Shown: positions 35,931 through 46,100 of the stretch, piece by piece
Position numbering within the stretch: the stretch's first letter is position 1
Layout: every line of letters starts with the position of its first letter
Source of the DNA: Verrucomicrobia bacterium Tous-C9LFEB
GTDB lineage: Bacteria; Acidobacteriota; Terriglobia; Terriglobales; Acidobacteriaceae
Assembly (NCBI GenBank): GCA_903970445.1
Contig: CAJCIP010000058.1
Span: forward strand, 62,001-126,000
DNA: 64,000 nucleotides
Reading direction: 5' to 3'
Program-made: the position numbers and the translations under genes
Notes under the pieces: model-generated
The model's input: only the letters and a program-made list of their open reading frames with translations
Databases searched by the model: none
What the model was told of the DNA's origin: nothing

Positions 35931-37415
35931 TTAACGCGCGGGAACGGGTGCGACCGCAGGTGAAAAGTGCCCGGCCGGGTCTACCGCGCGCACGCCAAAC
36001 AACACGTTATCTTTACTGACGTTCAGCTTCAGCGAAAGTGCCGCACCCGCACTGCGCCCGTGCGTCCAGAGCGTCTCGGTCGGCTCGCGCCAGACCACTT
36101 CATACATCGTGCCGCGCGGCGCGAAGGCTGATGCTTCCCATGTGAGCTCGGTGTTGTTGTCCAGTGCGCGCGTAAGCACCTGCACGTGCTGCGGCTCGCC
36201 AGGCGCGGATGCCAGCGTTGCGAGCGTGGCAGAGTTCATGCGTGCGACGTTGGCGACGTAGCTGAAGTCGACGAACTTCAGCAGGTCGCCGTATTCCGTG
36301 CCATTCTCCGTGCGCAGTGTTTGATGTTGATGGTCGAAGTTCTCGCGCCATTCCGTGAAGCGTACCGCAGCGAAGCCTTCGCCGTTGAAGCTGGTGTGAT
36401 CGCCGCCGCGCAGGTAGCGGTCGCGCCGCAGGATCAGCACCGGATGAAACGCAGGGATGAGCCGGACAAGGTGGCTGCGCATCATTCCGGGCGTTGCCGG
36501 TGGCGGGTGCTGCTCGGTGGGCTTGAAGTACATCGGCGCAAGCTCGGCTATCGTGCGCGCAAGCTGTCGCGAAGGTGAATCGTTCTCCGCGCCGAGAGCG
36601 AGATACTGCTTCTGCTCCTCGGGCGTGGCGCTCGATGGAACGCTTTCTGAAAACACACGAACAGCGCTCTTATCCTGCAGCGTGTCCCCCGGCGTTGTGT
36701 CACCGCCGACGATGTCGTTGTTCAACACCGCTTCCAGCGGCCAGCCCTCTTCCTTAGCAATGTGCGCAAGATGCTTCGAGCCGTTGAGGCCCTGTTCTTC
36801 ACCGGCAACAGCAACGAAGACAATCGTGCCAGGCAGCTTCATGGATGAAAGCGCACGCGCTGACTCCAGCGACACTGCCACGCCGCTGGCATCATCATTT
36901 GCGCCGGGCGATCCTGCGTGCGAATCCATGACGTCCGTCGCGCGAGAATCGTAGTGTCCCGTCACGAGCACCCAGGGCGCAGTCTTCTCGGCGCCATGCA
37001 GAATGGCATACACATTGGTGAGCTTTGTCGGCCTGGCGATGCGCGCGCCGCGAGCGGTGCTGCCGGGCTCTTCAAAGGTGTCGCGCTTTACTTCCAGGCA
37101 GCCGCCGCATTGCGCGGAGATCGCCTTGAACGCCGACTCAATCCAATCCGCTGCGGCATTGATGCCCTGACCCGCGGGCAGGTCGGTGTCCATGCTCGAA
37201 AGAGTGCTGCGGGTACCGAAGCTCACGAGCTTGGCGATATCAGCCTGGATATTGTCCGGCGAAATTCTGGTGAGTGCCGCCTGAATCGTGGGATCAGGCT
37301 TCGTGAGCGGGGGCAGCGACGCTGCCATATCCGCTGCCGCCGCTTGCGCCGGACCAACAACGCTCATGCTGAACACCCATGCGGCAGCGGCAATACATGT
37401 TCGAGCGCTTTTCAT
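35931..37415 (-). CDS. secreted M28-family zinc peptidase
   Basis: 494 aa from the ATG at 37415 (SD GGAGAGG). Signal peptide MKSARTCIAAAAWVFSMSVV, cleavage near AQA. Metal-binding segments in order: GHYDSRATD, SPGANDDASG, VAVAGEEQGL, NNDIVGGD and GGDHTSF, complete for a two-zinc aminopeptidase. The C-terminal part (about 390-494) looks like a fibronectin-like beta domain (LTWEASAFAPRGTMYEVVWR). Probably periplasmic or outer-surface protein digestion. Confidence 0.92.
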   Translation of the reverse strand: MKSARTCIAAAAWVFSMSVVGPAQAAAADMAASLPPLTKPDPTIQAALTRISPDNIQADIAKLVSFGTRSTLSSMDTDLPAGQGINAAADWIESAFKAISAQCGGCLEVKRDTFEEPGSTARGARIARPTKLTNVYAILHGAEKTAPWVLVTGHYDSRATDVMDSHAGSPGANDDASGVAVSLESARALSSMKLPGTIVFVAVAGEEQGLNGSKHLAHIAKEEGWPLEAVLNNDIVGGDTTPGDTLQDKSAVRVFSESVPSSATPEEQKQYLALGAENDSPSRQLARTIAELAPMYFKPTEQHPPPATPGMMRSHLVRLIPAFHPVLILRRDRYLRGGDHTSFNGEGFAAVRFTEWRENFDHQHQTLRTENGTEYGDLLKFVDFSYVANVARMNSATLATLASAPGEPQHVQVLTRALDNNTELTWEASAFAPRGTMYEVVWREPTETLWTHGRSAGAALSLKLNVSKDNVLFGVRAVDPAGHFSPAVAPVPAR

Positions 37416-37559
37416 CGCAATCATCCTCTCCGCGAGTAAAACCGCCGGTGCCTCTTTTGCGTCACAGTGTTGACGCGGCGCAGGCGTTCCCCTAGAACTA
37501 GGGAAGCTGCCTAACATCGTACAGGGGACGGCGCGAAACAATAGCAGGGGGAGAGGGTT

Positions 37560-37772
37560 ATGTCTGTGGTGTGCCCGGAGTGTGACAATCCGCTCGACAT
37601 CGATGCGGATGACGTGGAAGAGGGTGAAGTCATTCAGTGTGATGAATGCGGCACAGATCTGGAAGTCGTCTCAAGCGATCCGCTGGAGCTAGCTGCAGTG
37701 GACGAGGAAGGTTACGACGATGAAGAAGACAGCAAGCGATTTAGAGACTCCGACGAAGAAGATGAAGACTAA
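37560..37772 (+). CDS. LysW-like zinc-ribbon protein with acidic tail
   Basis: 70 aa. Two CxxC knuckles (CPECDNPLD and CDECGTDLEVVS) in a strongly acidic small protein, like the amino-group carrier LysW. LysW normally ends with a Glu used for attachment (EDWGE); here there is a different, longer acidic end (RDSDEEDED). No lysine or arginine biosynthesis genes are near. It may be a carrier-like protein with another role. The following gene overlaps its end. Confidence 0.75.
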   Translation: MSVVCPECDNPLDIDADDVEEGEVIQCDECGTDLEVVSSDPLELAAVDEEGYDDEEDSKRFRDSDEEDED

Positions 37773-38199
37773 AAGCTCCGCAGATGTAACCCGCGCCCAG
37801 TTCTTCGGCACCCGAATGCTTGGTGCCCGGTTTTGCGGCACCCAGTTTTTTGGCGCTGCTTTGACACTGGCCTCATTTTCGCTGTCTGCGATATGCCTTC
37901 TACAGGCAACAACCGCATCCGCGCAGCACGGCCCCGTGCAGCGAACGGTGGATGGCGTCGTCCAAAACAACGCCGGTGGCAGTGTAAAAGGTGCCGTGGT
38001 GTATCTGAAAGATACGAAGTCGCTCTCCGTGAAGAGCTTTGTTTCGACCGACGCCGGGACGTTCCACTTCAGCCAACTCTCTCCTGATACGGACTACGAC
38101 GTGTGGGCCGAGCTGCAGGGCAAGAAATCAAAGACCAGAAGCATCAGCCAGTTCAACAGCAAAACGCAGTTCACCTACACGCTCAAGATTGAAGACTGA
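37762..38199 (+). CDS. secreted protein with carboxypeptidase-regulatory-like domain
   Basis: 145 aa from ATG 37762 (overlap of 11 nt with the LysW-like gene); an ATG at 37720 with a better SD (GGAAGG) would give 159 aa and a 53-nt overlap. The unusual long leader contains a near repeat (QFFGTRMLGARFCGTQFFG) before the hydrophobic core (AALTLASFSLSAICLL), with cleavage near ASA. The mature part is one CarboxypepD_reg-like beta sandwich (TVDGVVQNNAGGSVKGAVVY and DAGTFHFSQLSPDTDYDVWA), the same fold as at the N-terminus of the Oar receptors. Confidence 0.75.
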   Translation: MKTKSSADVTRAQFFGTRMLGARFCGTQFFGAALTLASFSLSAICLLQATTASAQHGPVQRTVDGVVQNNAGGSVKGAVVYLKDTKSLSVKSFVSTDAGTFHFSQLSPDTDYDVWAELQGKKSKTRSISQFNSKTQFTYTLKIED

Positions 38200-38641
38200 G
38201 CGCGCCCGCACAATCTAGAGGCCCGAAGCAAAAGGTCCAGGCATTGTCGTTGTGTTACCAAGAGCTAGCGCAGCAATCGACGAGATGCGGTCGACCTAGG
38301 TATGACGGAGCTTGGCACCAGTTCGCGTAAGTCTCCGATGTTGCCCGGAACGAACGTGCTCTTGCGACGAAGTCTTTGATCGTTGAACACGCGAACGCCG
38401 CGCCACCATAAATCTGGATCGACAATACTTTGTCACCGAAGTCGCCGAGTTGCTTTGGCAACCGATCGCCCACGCGTGCACAGAGAAGATTCGATGACCG
38501 CTGATCCACGATCGATAAAGAAGCACGCAGCCGAAGCGGGATCGGGCACCTATCCACAATCCGGCCTCCAGCGAGGATTATCAGCGTAGGGCCAAGCACC
38601 TTGTCGGTGCTGGAAGGTTTCTGACGCTGCCCGAAACAAGC
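38200..38641. other. intergenic region without a supported gene
   Basis: Open frames on both strands overlap at about 38255-38599 but have no SD, no membrane or signal features and no recognisable domain. They may be remnants of a lost gene. The far end holds the Oar1 terminator. Confidence 0.35.
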
Positions 38642-38665
38642 AGAGGCGCTCCGAAGAGCGCCTCT
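38642..38665 (-). terminator. UUCG-tetraloop terminator of the first Oar receptor
   Basis: A perfect 10-bp stem, AGAGGCGCTC with its complement, closing a TTCG loop as read on the minus strand; 21 nt after the receptor stop. C(UUCG)G loops are unusually stable. Confidence 0.8.
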
Positions 38666-38685
38666 GGTTATGATGTTAGGCGGCT

Positions 38686-41600
38686 TTAGAAGTTGAGCTT
38701 CAACTGAAACTCTGTGGTCCGCGGACCACCCTGATCAAACGTCCCAGAACCACGTTGTACACGGAGACCATCTTCGATTGCATACGAGTTAGTGCCATTC
38801 AAACGGGTACCGGAAGTTGAACCCAAAGCTTGCAGTGTCCCGGTGAGACGATTGAAGTTTGCCATGTTCGTTACATTGTAGAAAGAGATTCCCGGCACCA
38901 GAGATAACCCCTTGTGAAAGCGTTCGAACGAAACGGGATAGTTCAGGCTCGCGTCGAACGTCCTAAACATTGCATTCGGGAGAGCTCCGTTGGATGGAGC
39001 AGGTGCCAACAAGGGCTTCACTCCACCGAGTTCTAACATCTGAGCCGAGCTCAAGAGCCCCGCACGCACCACAGCCTGACCAGCTGGCGTTAGTGTGCCG
39101 GCCTGAGTTGCGTTGTAGTTGCTGATGAATCTTCCAAGATTGCCGGGCGTCACGGAGTGCATGTACGATCCCACTCCACTACCAGGAACGATGTCGGCTG
39201 TAGTACCGTCTCCGGTAACGTCAGTGCGGAAAATCTCTCCTGGGGCTCCGCCCGCAGTCGGAAGTGTTAGCGTAGTAGCGCCAGCAGAAAAGAAGTGTCC
39301 GATCAAACCAAGCTGCGGCCCGTACTTCAGACCGAAAGAACCACCAAAGCTTAACTCATTTAGGTGGTCATTGGACAGACGCCCCGTATAGGACTTCGGG
39401 TCCAATTGATCGAACGGCGCTGAATTGAAGAATTGATCAGAAGTACCCGCCGACGCGTTTTCACCAGCATCACCTACGGCCCGTGACAGAGAGTAAGAGA
39501 CCTGAAAATTTGAACTTACAACACCCGGCAGCGGATGTTGACGCTGCTGCTTGAGCACGATCTGCAATGCGTCATAGCCGGATTGTCCTGTTGGCAGGAT
39601 AACTGTGCCTTGGCCGAGTGTAGGGTTGAGCCCAGCAAAAGCCGCACCTGTGTTCGGCGTGAGACCAAAGAATTGTGCTGGCAACCCTTCGAGATATGTA
39701 CCCGAGGAATCGAGACCGTTGCTGGCAAAATCTGAAATGGTCGCTGGACCGACCGGGGTGGTCGATGTCGCAGGATGCAGACCTGGGCATGCCGCTATTG
39801 CTGCGTCGACAGTAGCGGCGCCGCAAGCTGCGAGCGTCTTGGCGATGGCTCGTGACGCGGCAGCCGTGTTCAATGTACTTGCCGCGCCAAGATGGTTTAC
39901 ATCTATGTTTAGCGGAACATGGATTGTTCCGTTGTGAATGTAATCCGCGCTCACCAGCGTTCCCTTTGTTACCTCATACTGGAAGCCGCCGTTGAACTGA
40001 ATGGCGTAGGGGGTACGATACGGTGCACCGTAGAGAGCGCCGGTGAAAGCGGTCGACAGGTAATTGCCAATGTAAGACCCGTTGGAAGAGGTATTGTTCG
40101 CCTGCGTGGCTGCCACGTACTGCTGCTGAACATTGACAAGATATGGAGCTGCTTGAGCAATGGGGAGGTTGCACACGTCGGTCAGCTGCATAGTGTTGCC
40201 ATTAGCAGTCGCCGAGCTGATCGTTCCGCCGCCCGGCAGAGCGAGAGTGTAGCCACTTTGGCCGCAAAGCCCCGCGTCACCGAAGAACGGTCCGCTGGCA
40301 TTCAGAGCGGGCGGCCGGGCGTTGCCGGTGTTGTTGAAGATATCGTTTTCGAAGAACATACCACCGCCGAGGCGGATCGAAAGCTTGTGGCTTCCAGGAC
40401 TAAAGATCAAGCCCGCCTGCGGTGCAAAGTTTCCATAGGGCTGATGAACCTGTCCGCCAAGGTCCGACCGAAACTGCGCCATCAATGGCGAATTACCGGA
40501 ACAAGGCAGTGAAAATCCTAGATCCAATGCGCTTTGGCAAGTTGGAGCAGGAAGGTCCTGGTTTGCGCGGTCGGTATCGATGCTGTAGCGGAGACCCGCA
40601 ACAATAGTAAGACTCGGCATGGCTTTCCATGTATCAGCGACGTAGTAGCCACTTCGCCAATCGTGTACGCCACCACCGGGCAAACCAAAACCAGGCTGCT
40701 CGGTGAAGACGCCGTTACCGTTTCCGAAGACTACGCCGCCCTGAGAAGAATAGCCATGAAGAGGATCGCCCGGGCAGGCTGGCAGCGACGGATTGTTATT
40801 GCAATTGGCCAGGAGGAAATCACTATCGAAACCAACTTGCGGAGCAAGGCTGAAGAATGCAGCGAAGCCGCCGCCGAGCAAACGATTTATACTCGCGCCA
40901 TATTTCAGCGTGTGCTTGCCTTTTGTCCAAGTGCCGTCATAACGCAACTGCTTATCGGATTGGTAGGTGCCCTGAGGGGCGAGGTAGTTCGGGCCGGCAT
41001 AGAAGCCGTCAGCACCATCTGCGAGTTGCAAGCCAATGTTTGGGTTGTATAGGGATGCATTCCCTGCAGTGGTGTCGCTGATCAGATTATGAAATTTTTC
41101 GTAACCACCACGAATAGAGTGGGTAAACTTCCCTGTTACAAAGTCAGCGCCTCCAACAATTCCGGGGACGTTATCACGGTTGCTGTAGGTGGAATACAGA
41201 TTGCCGTAGTTGCCGAATGCGGCGTTGTCTTCATAGAAGATGCGAGCAAAGAGATGAGCGCCAAAGGGTCCGTTATAATCCAAACGACCCATGCTGAAGG
41301 TGTCTCGGAACGGCTCACTAAGCGTTGGGTACTGTGTCAGGATCGGCGTGGTCAGGAAAGGATCGCCGGCAATCTGCGTGGGGTCGTTGAAGGTACTGCC
41401 TGCCGCAGCGGCGTCCAAGTCCTGCTTGATACGCTCCGAGTCCGCGAAGAAGAAGAGCTTGTTCCTAAGAATCGGCCCGCCGATGCTACCGCCAAACTGA
41501 TTTCGCTGAAATGGACTGTCGATTCCATCTTCGTTACGTGCAAAGAGTGCACGGTGGTCCTGGAAGTTGTAAAAAAGCTGGCCGTGAAAAGCGTTGGTCC

Positions 41601-42333
41601 CGGTGGGAGAAGCGACAAGGACCTGACCGGTGGACGTTACTTCACCCGAAACGTCCTGAGTCGACCGATTTAGCTGAAATTCATCCACCGCTCCGGTCGG
41701 CACATTGATGATCGTTGTACCTACAGTTTCATCGGTGATGTCCTGGCCGTCATACAGAATGCGAGTTGTGCGCCCCGACACACCGTCTACCGAAATTGCG
41801 GAGTAACCGGCTTTAGTCGGATCAAACGTTTCGCCAGATTGCAAAATGACTCCCGGTTGAACTTGCGCTAGATCCAGGAAGTTACGTCCATTAATAGGGA
41901 GGCTTTCCACCTGCTCCCTTGTAAGAACGTCCTGTACACCGGCTTGATCGGTGTTTACCTGAATAGCGCCTGCGTTTACCTCAATCGTTTCACTTGCGTT
42001 TCCAACGGTTAGTTTCTCGTTACCGGACGTCACCGTACCGGTACGGACTACAGTCTTGACACTCATACGCTGGAAATTTGGGGCGCTGACGATAATCGTG
42101 TAGTTACCCGGCTCCAGCGGTCCTAGGCTGTAAAAGCCTGAGGCGTCCGCTTGAAGAGTGTGTGAGTACCCTACGCCTGGATTGCTGATTATGATCGTCG
42201 CGCCTGGGACTGAGGCACCTGAAGGGTCGGTGATGGTTCCTTGGATTGAACCGCCGTTAGTTGAAATAGCCTGACCATGTGCTGAGCCAACGATGGCGGC
42301 GGCCAAAACAAGAGTTGCGAAGACCTTCTTCAT
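38686..42333 (-). CDS. Oar-like TonB-dependent outer-membrane receptor (copy 1)
   Basis: 1215 aa from MKKVFATLVLAAAIVGSAHG (42333). Order of domains: signal peptide, CarboxypepD_reg domain (about 28-110: GSIQGTITDPSGASVPGATI), plug (about 130-260: REQVESLPINGRNFLDLAQV), then a large beta-barrel ending in phenylalanine (FQLKLNF), the outer-membrane insertion signal. Such receptors are numerous in Acidobacteriota and are thought to import oligosaccharides or peptides. The ligand is unknown. It is transcribed from a sigma-54-type promoter and diverges from a broken dinB. Confidence 0.93.
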   Translation of the reverse strand: MKKVFATLVLAAAIVGSAHGQAISTNGGSIQGTITDPSGASVPGATIIISNPGVGYSHTLQADASGFYSLGPLEPGNYTIIVSAPNFQRMSVKTVVRTGTVTSGNEKLTVGNASETIEVNAGAIQVNTDQAGVQDVLTREQVESLPINGRNFLDLAQVQPGVILQSGETFDPTKAGYSAISVDGVSGRTTRILYDGQDITDETVGTTIINVPTGAVDEFQLNRSTQDVSGEVTSTGQVLVASPTGTNAFHGQLFYNFQDHRALFARNEDGIDSPFQRNQFGGSIGGPILRNKLFFFADSERIKQDLDAAAAGSTFNDPTQIAGDPFLTTPILTQYPTLSEPFRDTFSMGRLDYNGPFGAHLFARIFYEDNAAFGNYGNLYSTYSNRDNVPGIVGGADFVTGKFTHSIRGGYEKFHNLISDTTAGNASLYNPNIGLQLADGADGFYAGPNYLAPQGTYQSDKQLRYDGTWTKGKHTLKYGASINRLLGGGFAAFFSLAPQVGFDSDFLLANCNNNPSLPACPGDPLHGYSSQGGVVFGNGNGVFTEQPGFGLPGGGVHDWRSGYYVADTWKAMPSLTIVAGLRYSIDTDRANQDLPAPTCQSALDLGFSLPCSGNSPLMAQFRSDLGGQVHQPYGNFAPQAGLIFSPGSHKLSIRLGGGMFFENDIFNNTGNARPPALNASGPFFGDAGLCGQSGYTLALPGGGTISSATANGNTMQLTDVCNLPIAQAAPYLVNVQQQYVAATQANNTSSNGSYIGNYLSTAFTGALYGAPYRTPYAIQFNGGFQYEVTKGTLVSADYIHNGTIHVPLNIDVNHLGAASTLNTAAASRAIAKTLAACGAATVDAAIAACPGLHPATSTTPVGPATISDFASNGLDSSGTYLEGLPAQFFGLTPNTGAAFAGLNPTLGQGTVILPTGQSGYDALQIVLKQQRQHPLPGVVSSNFQVSYSLSRAVGDAGENASAGTSDQFFNSAPFDQLDPKSYTGRLSNDHLNELSFGGSFGLKYGPQLGLIGHFFSAGATTLTLPTAGGAPGEIFRTDVTGDGTTADIVPGSGVGSYMHSVTPGNLGRFISNYNATQAGTLTPAGQAVVRAGLLSSAQMLELGGVKPLLAPAPSNGALPNAMFRTFDASLNYPVSFERFHKGLSLVPGISFYNVTNMANFNRLTGTLQALGSTSGTRLNGTNSYAIEDGLRVQRGSGTFDQGGPRTTEFQLKLNF

Positions 42334-42392
42334 AAGTGATGAACTCCCCAAAAGGTGTGTAGGCGTAGATATAGTTCCTATCCAAACTCCAG

Positions 42393-42410
42393 AAAGCAAG
42401 TCTGATGCCA
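42393..42410 (-). promoter_or_regulatory. sigma-54 (RpoN) promoter of the first Oar receptor
   Basis: On the minus strand TGGCATcagacTTGCT: the GG and GC are exactly 10 nt apart, matching the -24/-12 consensus TGGCAC-N5-TTGC. The start site would be near 42385, about 52 nt before the ATG. A matching element precedes the second receptor. Confidence 0.7.
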
Positions 42411-42586
42411 AAGTTGTATGGTGCTAGAACTCTCGTATTCCGAGCCTTTCACGTCGTCCTTCGATATCATTTCGTGGCGATTCTCTTGAATTTCATAATT
42501 CCCGCTGCCACTGCAACACAAATACGGATGAAAAGCGAAGAAATGGTGAAGTATTCTCGGGAGGGTGGATTACAGCAGGAGTCGCA

Positions 42587-42967
42587 ATGAGCGAGGCCGA
42601 AAACGAAAGCTCCCGGACTAAGACCAGCCAGTTGGGTTCAGATCGAACCGCAAACCTGTTCGGCTTTCTGCACATTGACCTGAACAGCTTCTTTGCCTCG
42701 GTGGAGCAGCAGTTGCATCCCGAATACCGTGGGAAGCCCACTGCGGTGGTCGGCACGATGGCGGATACGGGCACGATCATCGCGGCGAGCTATGAGTGCA
42801 AAGCCGTGGGCGTGAAGACGGGCACAAAAGTCGCTGAAGCGAAGAAGCTGATTCCGGACATTATCTTCGTGAACGGATCGCATACAAAGTACGCCGAGTT
42901 CTCACACAACATCGCCGATGCCGTGGAGAGGGTCTGTCCTGTCGCGCACACGCCATCGACGCTCTAA
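42587..42967 (+). pseudogene. dinB: truncated dinB (DNA polymerase IV N-terminal fragment)
   Basis: 126 aa open frame with a normal ATG and SD (AGGAG). Residues 23-124 match the palm/finger start of the complete dinB at 46.9 kb; the DNA 42655-42959 aligns without gaps to 46979-47283 with 13 differences in 305 bp by my count. The match stops at HTPS, just before the catalytic IDE of the full copy, and a TAA follows two codons later. It cannot polymerise. The first 22 residues are unlike the full gene, so the two loci have different starts. Confidence 0.85.
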
Positions 42968-43067
42968 AAAGACCGCGGCCCTTGCTTCTTCACGAATGAG
43001 TCTTCTTCCGAGTACGAGCGATCAAGCCCTTCAATTGCTTTGAGCAGCTACGGCACTTTCAGAAATA

Positions 43068-43093
43068 GCAAAGGGCGCCGAAGCGCCCTTTGC
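43068..43093 (-). terminator. UUCG-tetraloop terminator of the second Oar receptor
   Basis: A perfect 11-bp stem, GCAAAGGGCGC with its complement, with a TTCG loop on the minus strand, 19 nt after the receptor stop. It has the same design as the terminator at 38.6 kb but a different stem sequence. Confidence 0.8.
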
Positions 43094-43111
43094 CAGCAAG
43101 TGTTGCAGGGG

Positions 43112-46100
43112 TTAGAAGTTGATCTTTCCAGCGAACTGCAGGAAGCGACGTTCGTCATTCGCACCACCATTAGCACCGACGCCACCCTTTGAAGCAATAA
43201 TTTGCGGGTTGCTGCCGCTTGGGCCATAGGTACCTGCACCAGCAGTGTAATCCGCAGCGTCAAGCTGCGAATCCTGAATGTACAAGTTATGGTGATTTGT
43301 TACGTCGAAGGCTTCCGCACGAAGTTCCAGGTTCAGACGCTCGTGAATTGGAATTGTCTTCGAAACCGACGCGTTGAGGTTATAGGCACCCGGGCCGCGG
43401 AAGCTATTCCGCGAAACCATCGTGCTAGGGTAGGTGGTCAGTACGTCTGAAACACCGCCTGGGTAGGCGGATCCTGGAATTGCCAGAGCAGGATTGCCGA
43501 ACGGAGCATCCACGGGAAGATCATTCGCGCCCGAGATGGTGTAGCTGTTGCCAGCATTTGCGGCGTTCGTAGGAATATTCTTGAACGTGTGCCGTGTTAC
43601 TGGGGTAATAGGATTGTAGCGAACCAGCCCATATCCAGATGAGTTGTTCGTAGAGTCAGAAAGAGTAAACGGCACGCCTGTTCGAACAGTGTAGATGCCG
43701 GTAATCTCATAGCCGCCGAGCAGCTGCGCCAAGGCCTTTCCCTTATCACGGAAGAACGACGGCGTACGGTAGATCGGAGCCATTACGAAGCGGTGCGTGA
43801 CATCGAAATCGGAACTTGCATGGTCAAGATATGGCATGAATGAATTCATGTAGCCGAGACCGCCGACATTTTCAGGCGCACCAGATTCGGAGAAGGTTGT
43901 GGAAAGATCATCAAGCGCGTGAGCGTAGGTGTAATTCGCAACGAGCGACAGTCCGCTGTGGTGCACATCGCGCGTGGTGAACTGAACGTTCAGCCCGTTG
44001 TAGTAACTGTCGCCGTTGGAACCGCGATTGTTGTCGTTTGAAAAGGCAGCGTTCGGATAGGTAAGGCCGTAAGCCCCAGATACGGGATCTTTAATCGGGT
44101 CGCCGAGGTACACATTACCCATACCTGCGATGTTGTAGTTTTTTATGTCGTACAGATGAAGACCACGTGAGCCGTTGTAGCTGATGCTGACGAGAGTGCC
44201 ACGGCCGAGTTGCTGATCGATCGACAAGGAATGGAACTGAGTCTGAGCGGTGCGGATGTTCTGGTCTATATGGCGCAGGCTTGTAGGCGGCAGTGCAACT
44301 GAACCCGTACCCTGCAGTGGCCCTGTGTTGCTGTTTGTTACCGTGTACGTTTGGTTACTGCTAGTGCGAAGAACAACGACAGCGTAATTCGGCGGGTTTT
44401 GTATTGCGTTGAATGTTACGTTCCCGAAGTTACGTTCGTAGGAGATTCCATAGCCTCCCCGAAGAGACGTCTTGCCGTTGCCGAACACATCGTAAGCGAA
44501 TCCGACACGTGGAGATACGGTGCCATATTGTGGGTTCCATAGCTTCTTGATCGGACTATTCGGGACGGTGAAAACACCGCCTGTACGAACCTCTGCCGGA
44601 ATGCTAGTGCCTGCTCCGTAGTAGAAGTTTGCGTCGAGGTTCTGATTGTTATTGTGTTGGACGCCGAAGTACTCATAGCGAACACCGTAGTTGAAGGTAA
44701 AGGCCGGCGTGACTTTAAACTGGTCCTGAGCGTAGGCGGCCCAATCATGAAAGCGGTTGGAACGAGCAAATGCTGGCTGCGAAACGGGAAGAGTAATGGT
44801 GCAGGCTGTCGTCTGTATCAGCGCAGCCGTGTAAGGATTGCGCTGGCAAGGCACGGCTCCATTAGGATTGACCGCCGCTTGAAACTGATACAAGTTACCG
44901 GTACCCAGGTTTGCGATACCGTTCGGAGTGTTGTTGCCAAGTTGTTCATTGGCCTGAGCGTAAGCCCCATAGCCATGATTGTCCTGGATGTACAACACCT
45001 GGCCTCCAACCTGTAATTGATGCTTCCCGAGAAGGTAGTTCAGGTCCTGATTGAATTGGATAGTGTTCTGAGGACCGCCGAAGGGTAGACCACCGTTAGC
45101 CGGGTTTGTAGCGTAAAAGCCGGGCAGTTGAAAGAAAGTCTGAGAAACAGGATCTTTGGCACTCGTTCCAACGAACAACGTAGGTGTATTTTGCAAGGCG
45201 GTGTTGTAGCTGTTCGCGGTGTTGGAACGGGTGAAGCTCAAGCGGCTAAGGGTGGAAAGCTTCGAGTTGAACTCATGCGCGCCACTGAGCAAGTATGCCT
45301 GTACGTGGTTGGACTCGCCGACATCGTACTGGCTGTAAGGAGTAGCAGAGGCCGAACCCAGAGCATCGTCCTCGTGATAGTTGACGTAGCGGAAAAATAT
45401 CTGCGTCTTAGGCCCTAGGTTGTAATCTACGCGGCCCACGATGTTGTACGTGTTTTGCGGGAGACCGCCACCTGCATCAGAAGGCGCGGTGAACGAAACT
45501 TTGTTGAAGATGGGCAGAGCAGCCGGGAGAGTTCCGTACTCCCCACCGTTCGCATTAGTCGTGTTTAGCGCAGCACCGAGTTGAGCGTTGGTCGTTGTAC
45601 TGAGCACAGTGCCAACGTTCGTGGGTCCGTAGGTACTGAAGTAGGACTGGACATTGGCAGGGGCCGCAGCGAGGAACTGCGGGGCAGGAACAGAGGCAAC
45701 AAGGCCAGCGGAGCTCCGTACGCGGATAAACTCCGTCGAGCCCATAAAGAAGAGTTTGTCCTTGATGATCGGACCAGAGACGATTCCACCGAACTGATTA
45801 CGTGTGTAGATGCCCTTCGCCACACCATCTTGGGCATTAGTAACTGTGTTCGCTGTGGTGGCTGAAATGCGATTGAACTCCCAGACACGACCGTGAAGAC
45901 TATTGCTGCCAGCAACAGTAGCGACAGAAACTACGCCGCCCGAAGCTCTACCGTATTCCGGCGAAAAGTTATTAGTAATGATTCGATATTCCTGGACCGC
46001 ATCGACAGGCACGATGGCAGCAACTGAATCGCCGAAGACCGAAATATTTTCTACGCCGTCAAGCAGGATCTCAGTACCGGAAGTACGAGAACCATTCAGC

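Noticed and set aside
38255-38599. 114-codon minus-strand frame
   Set aside because: No SD, domain or membrane feature; could be a remnant but not supportable as a gene.
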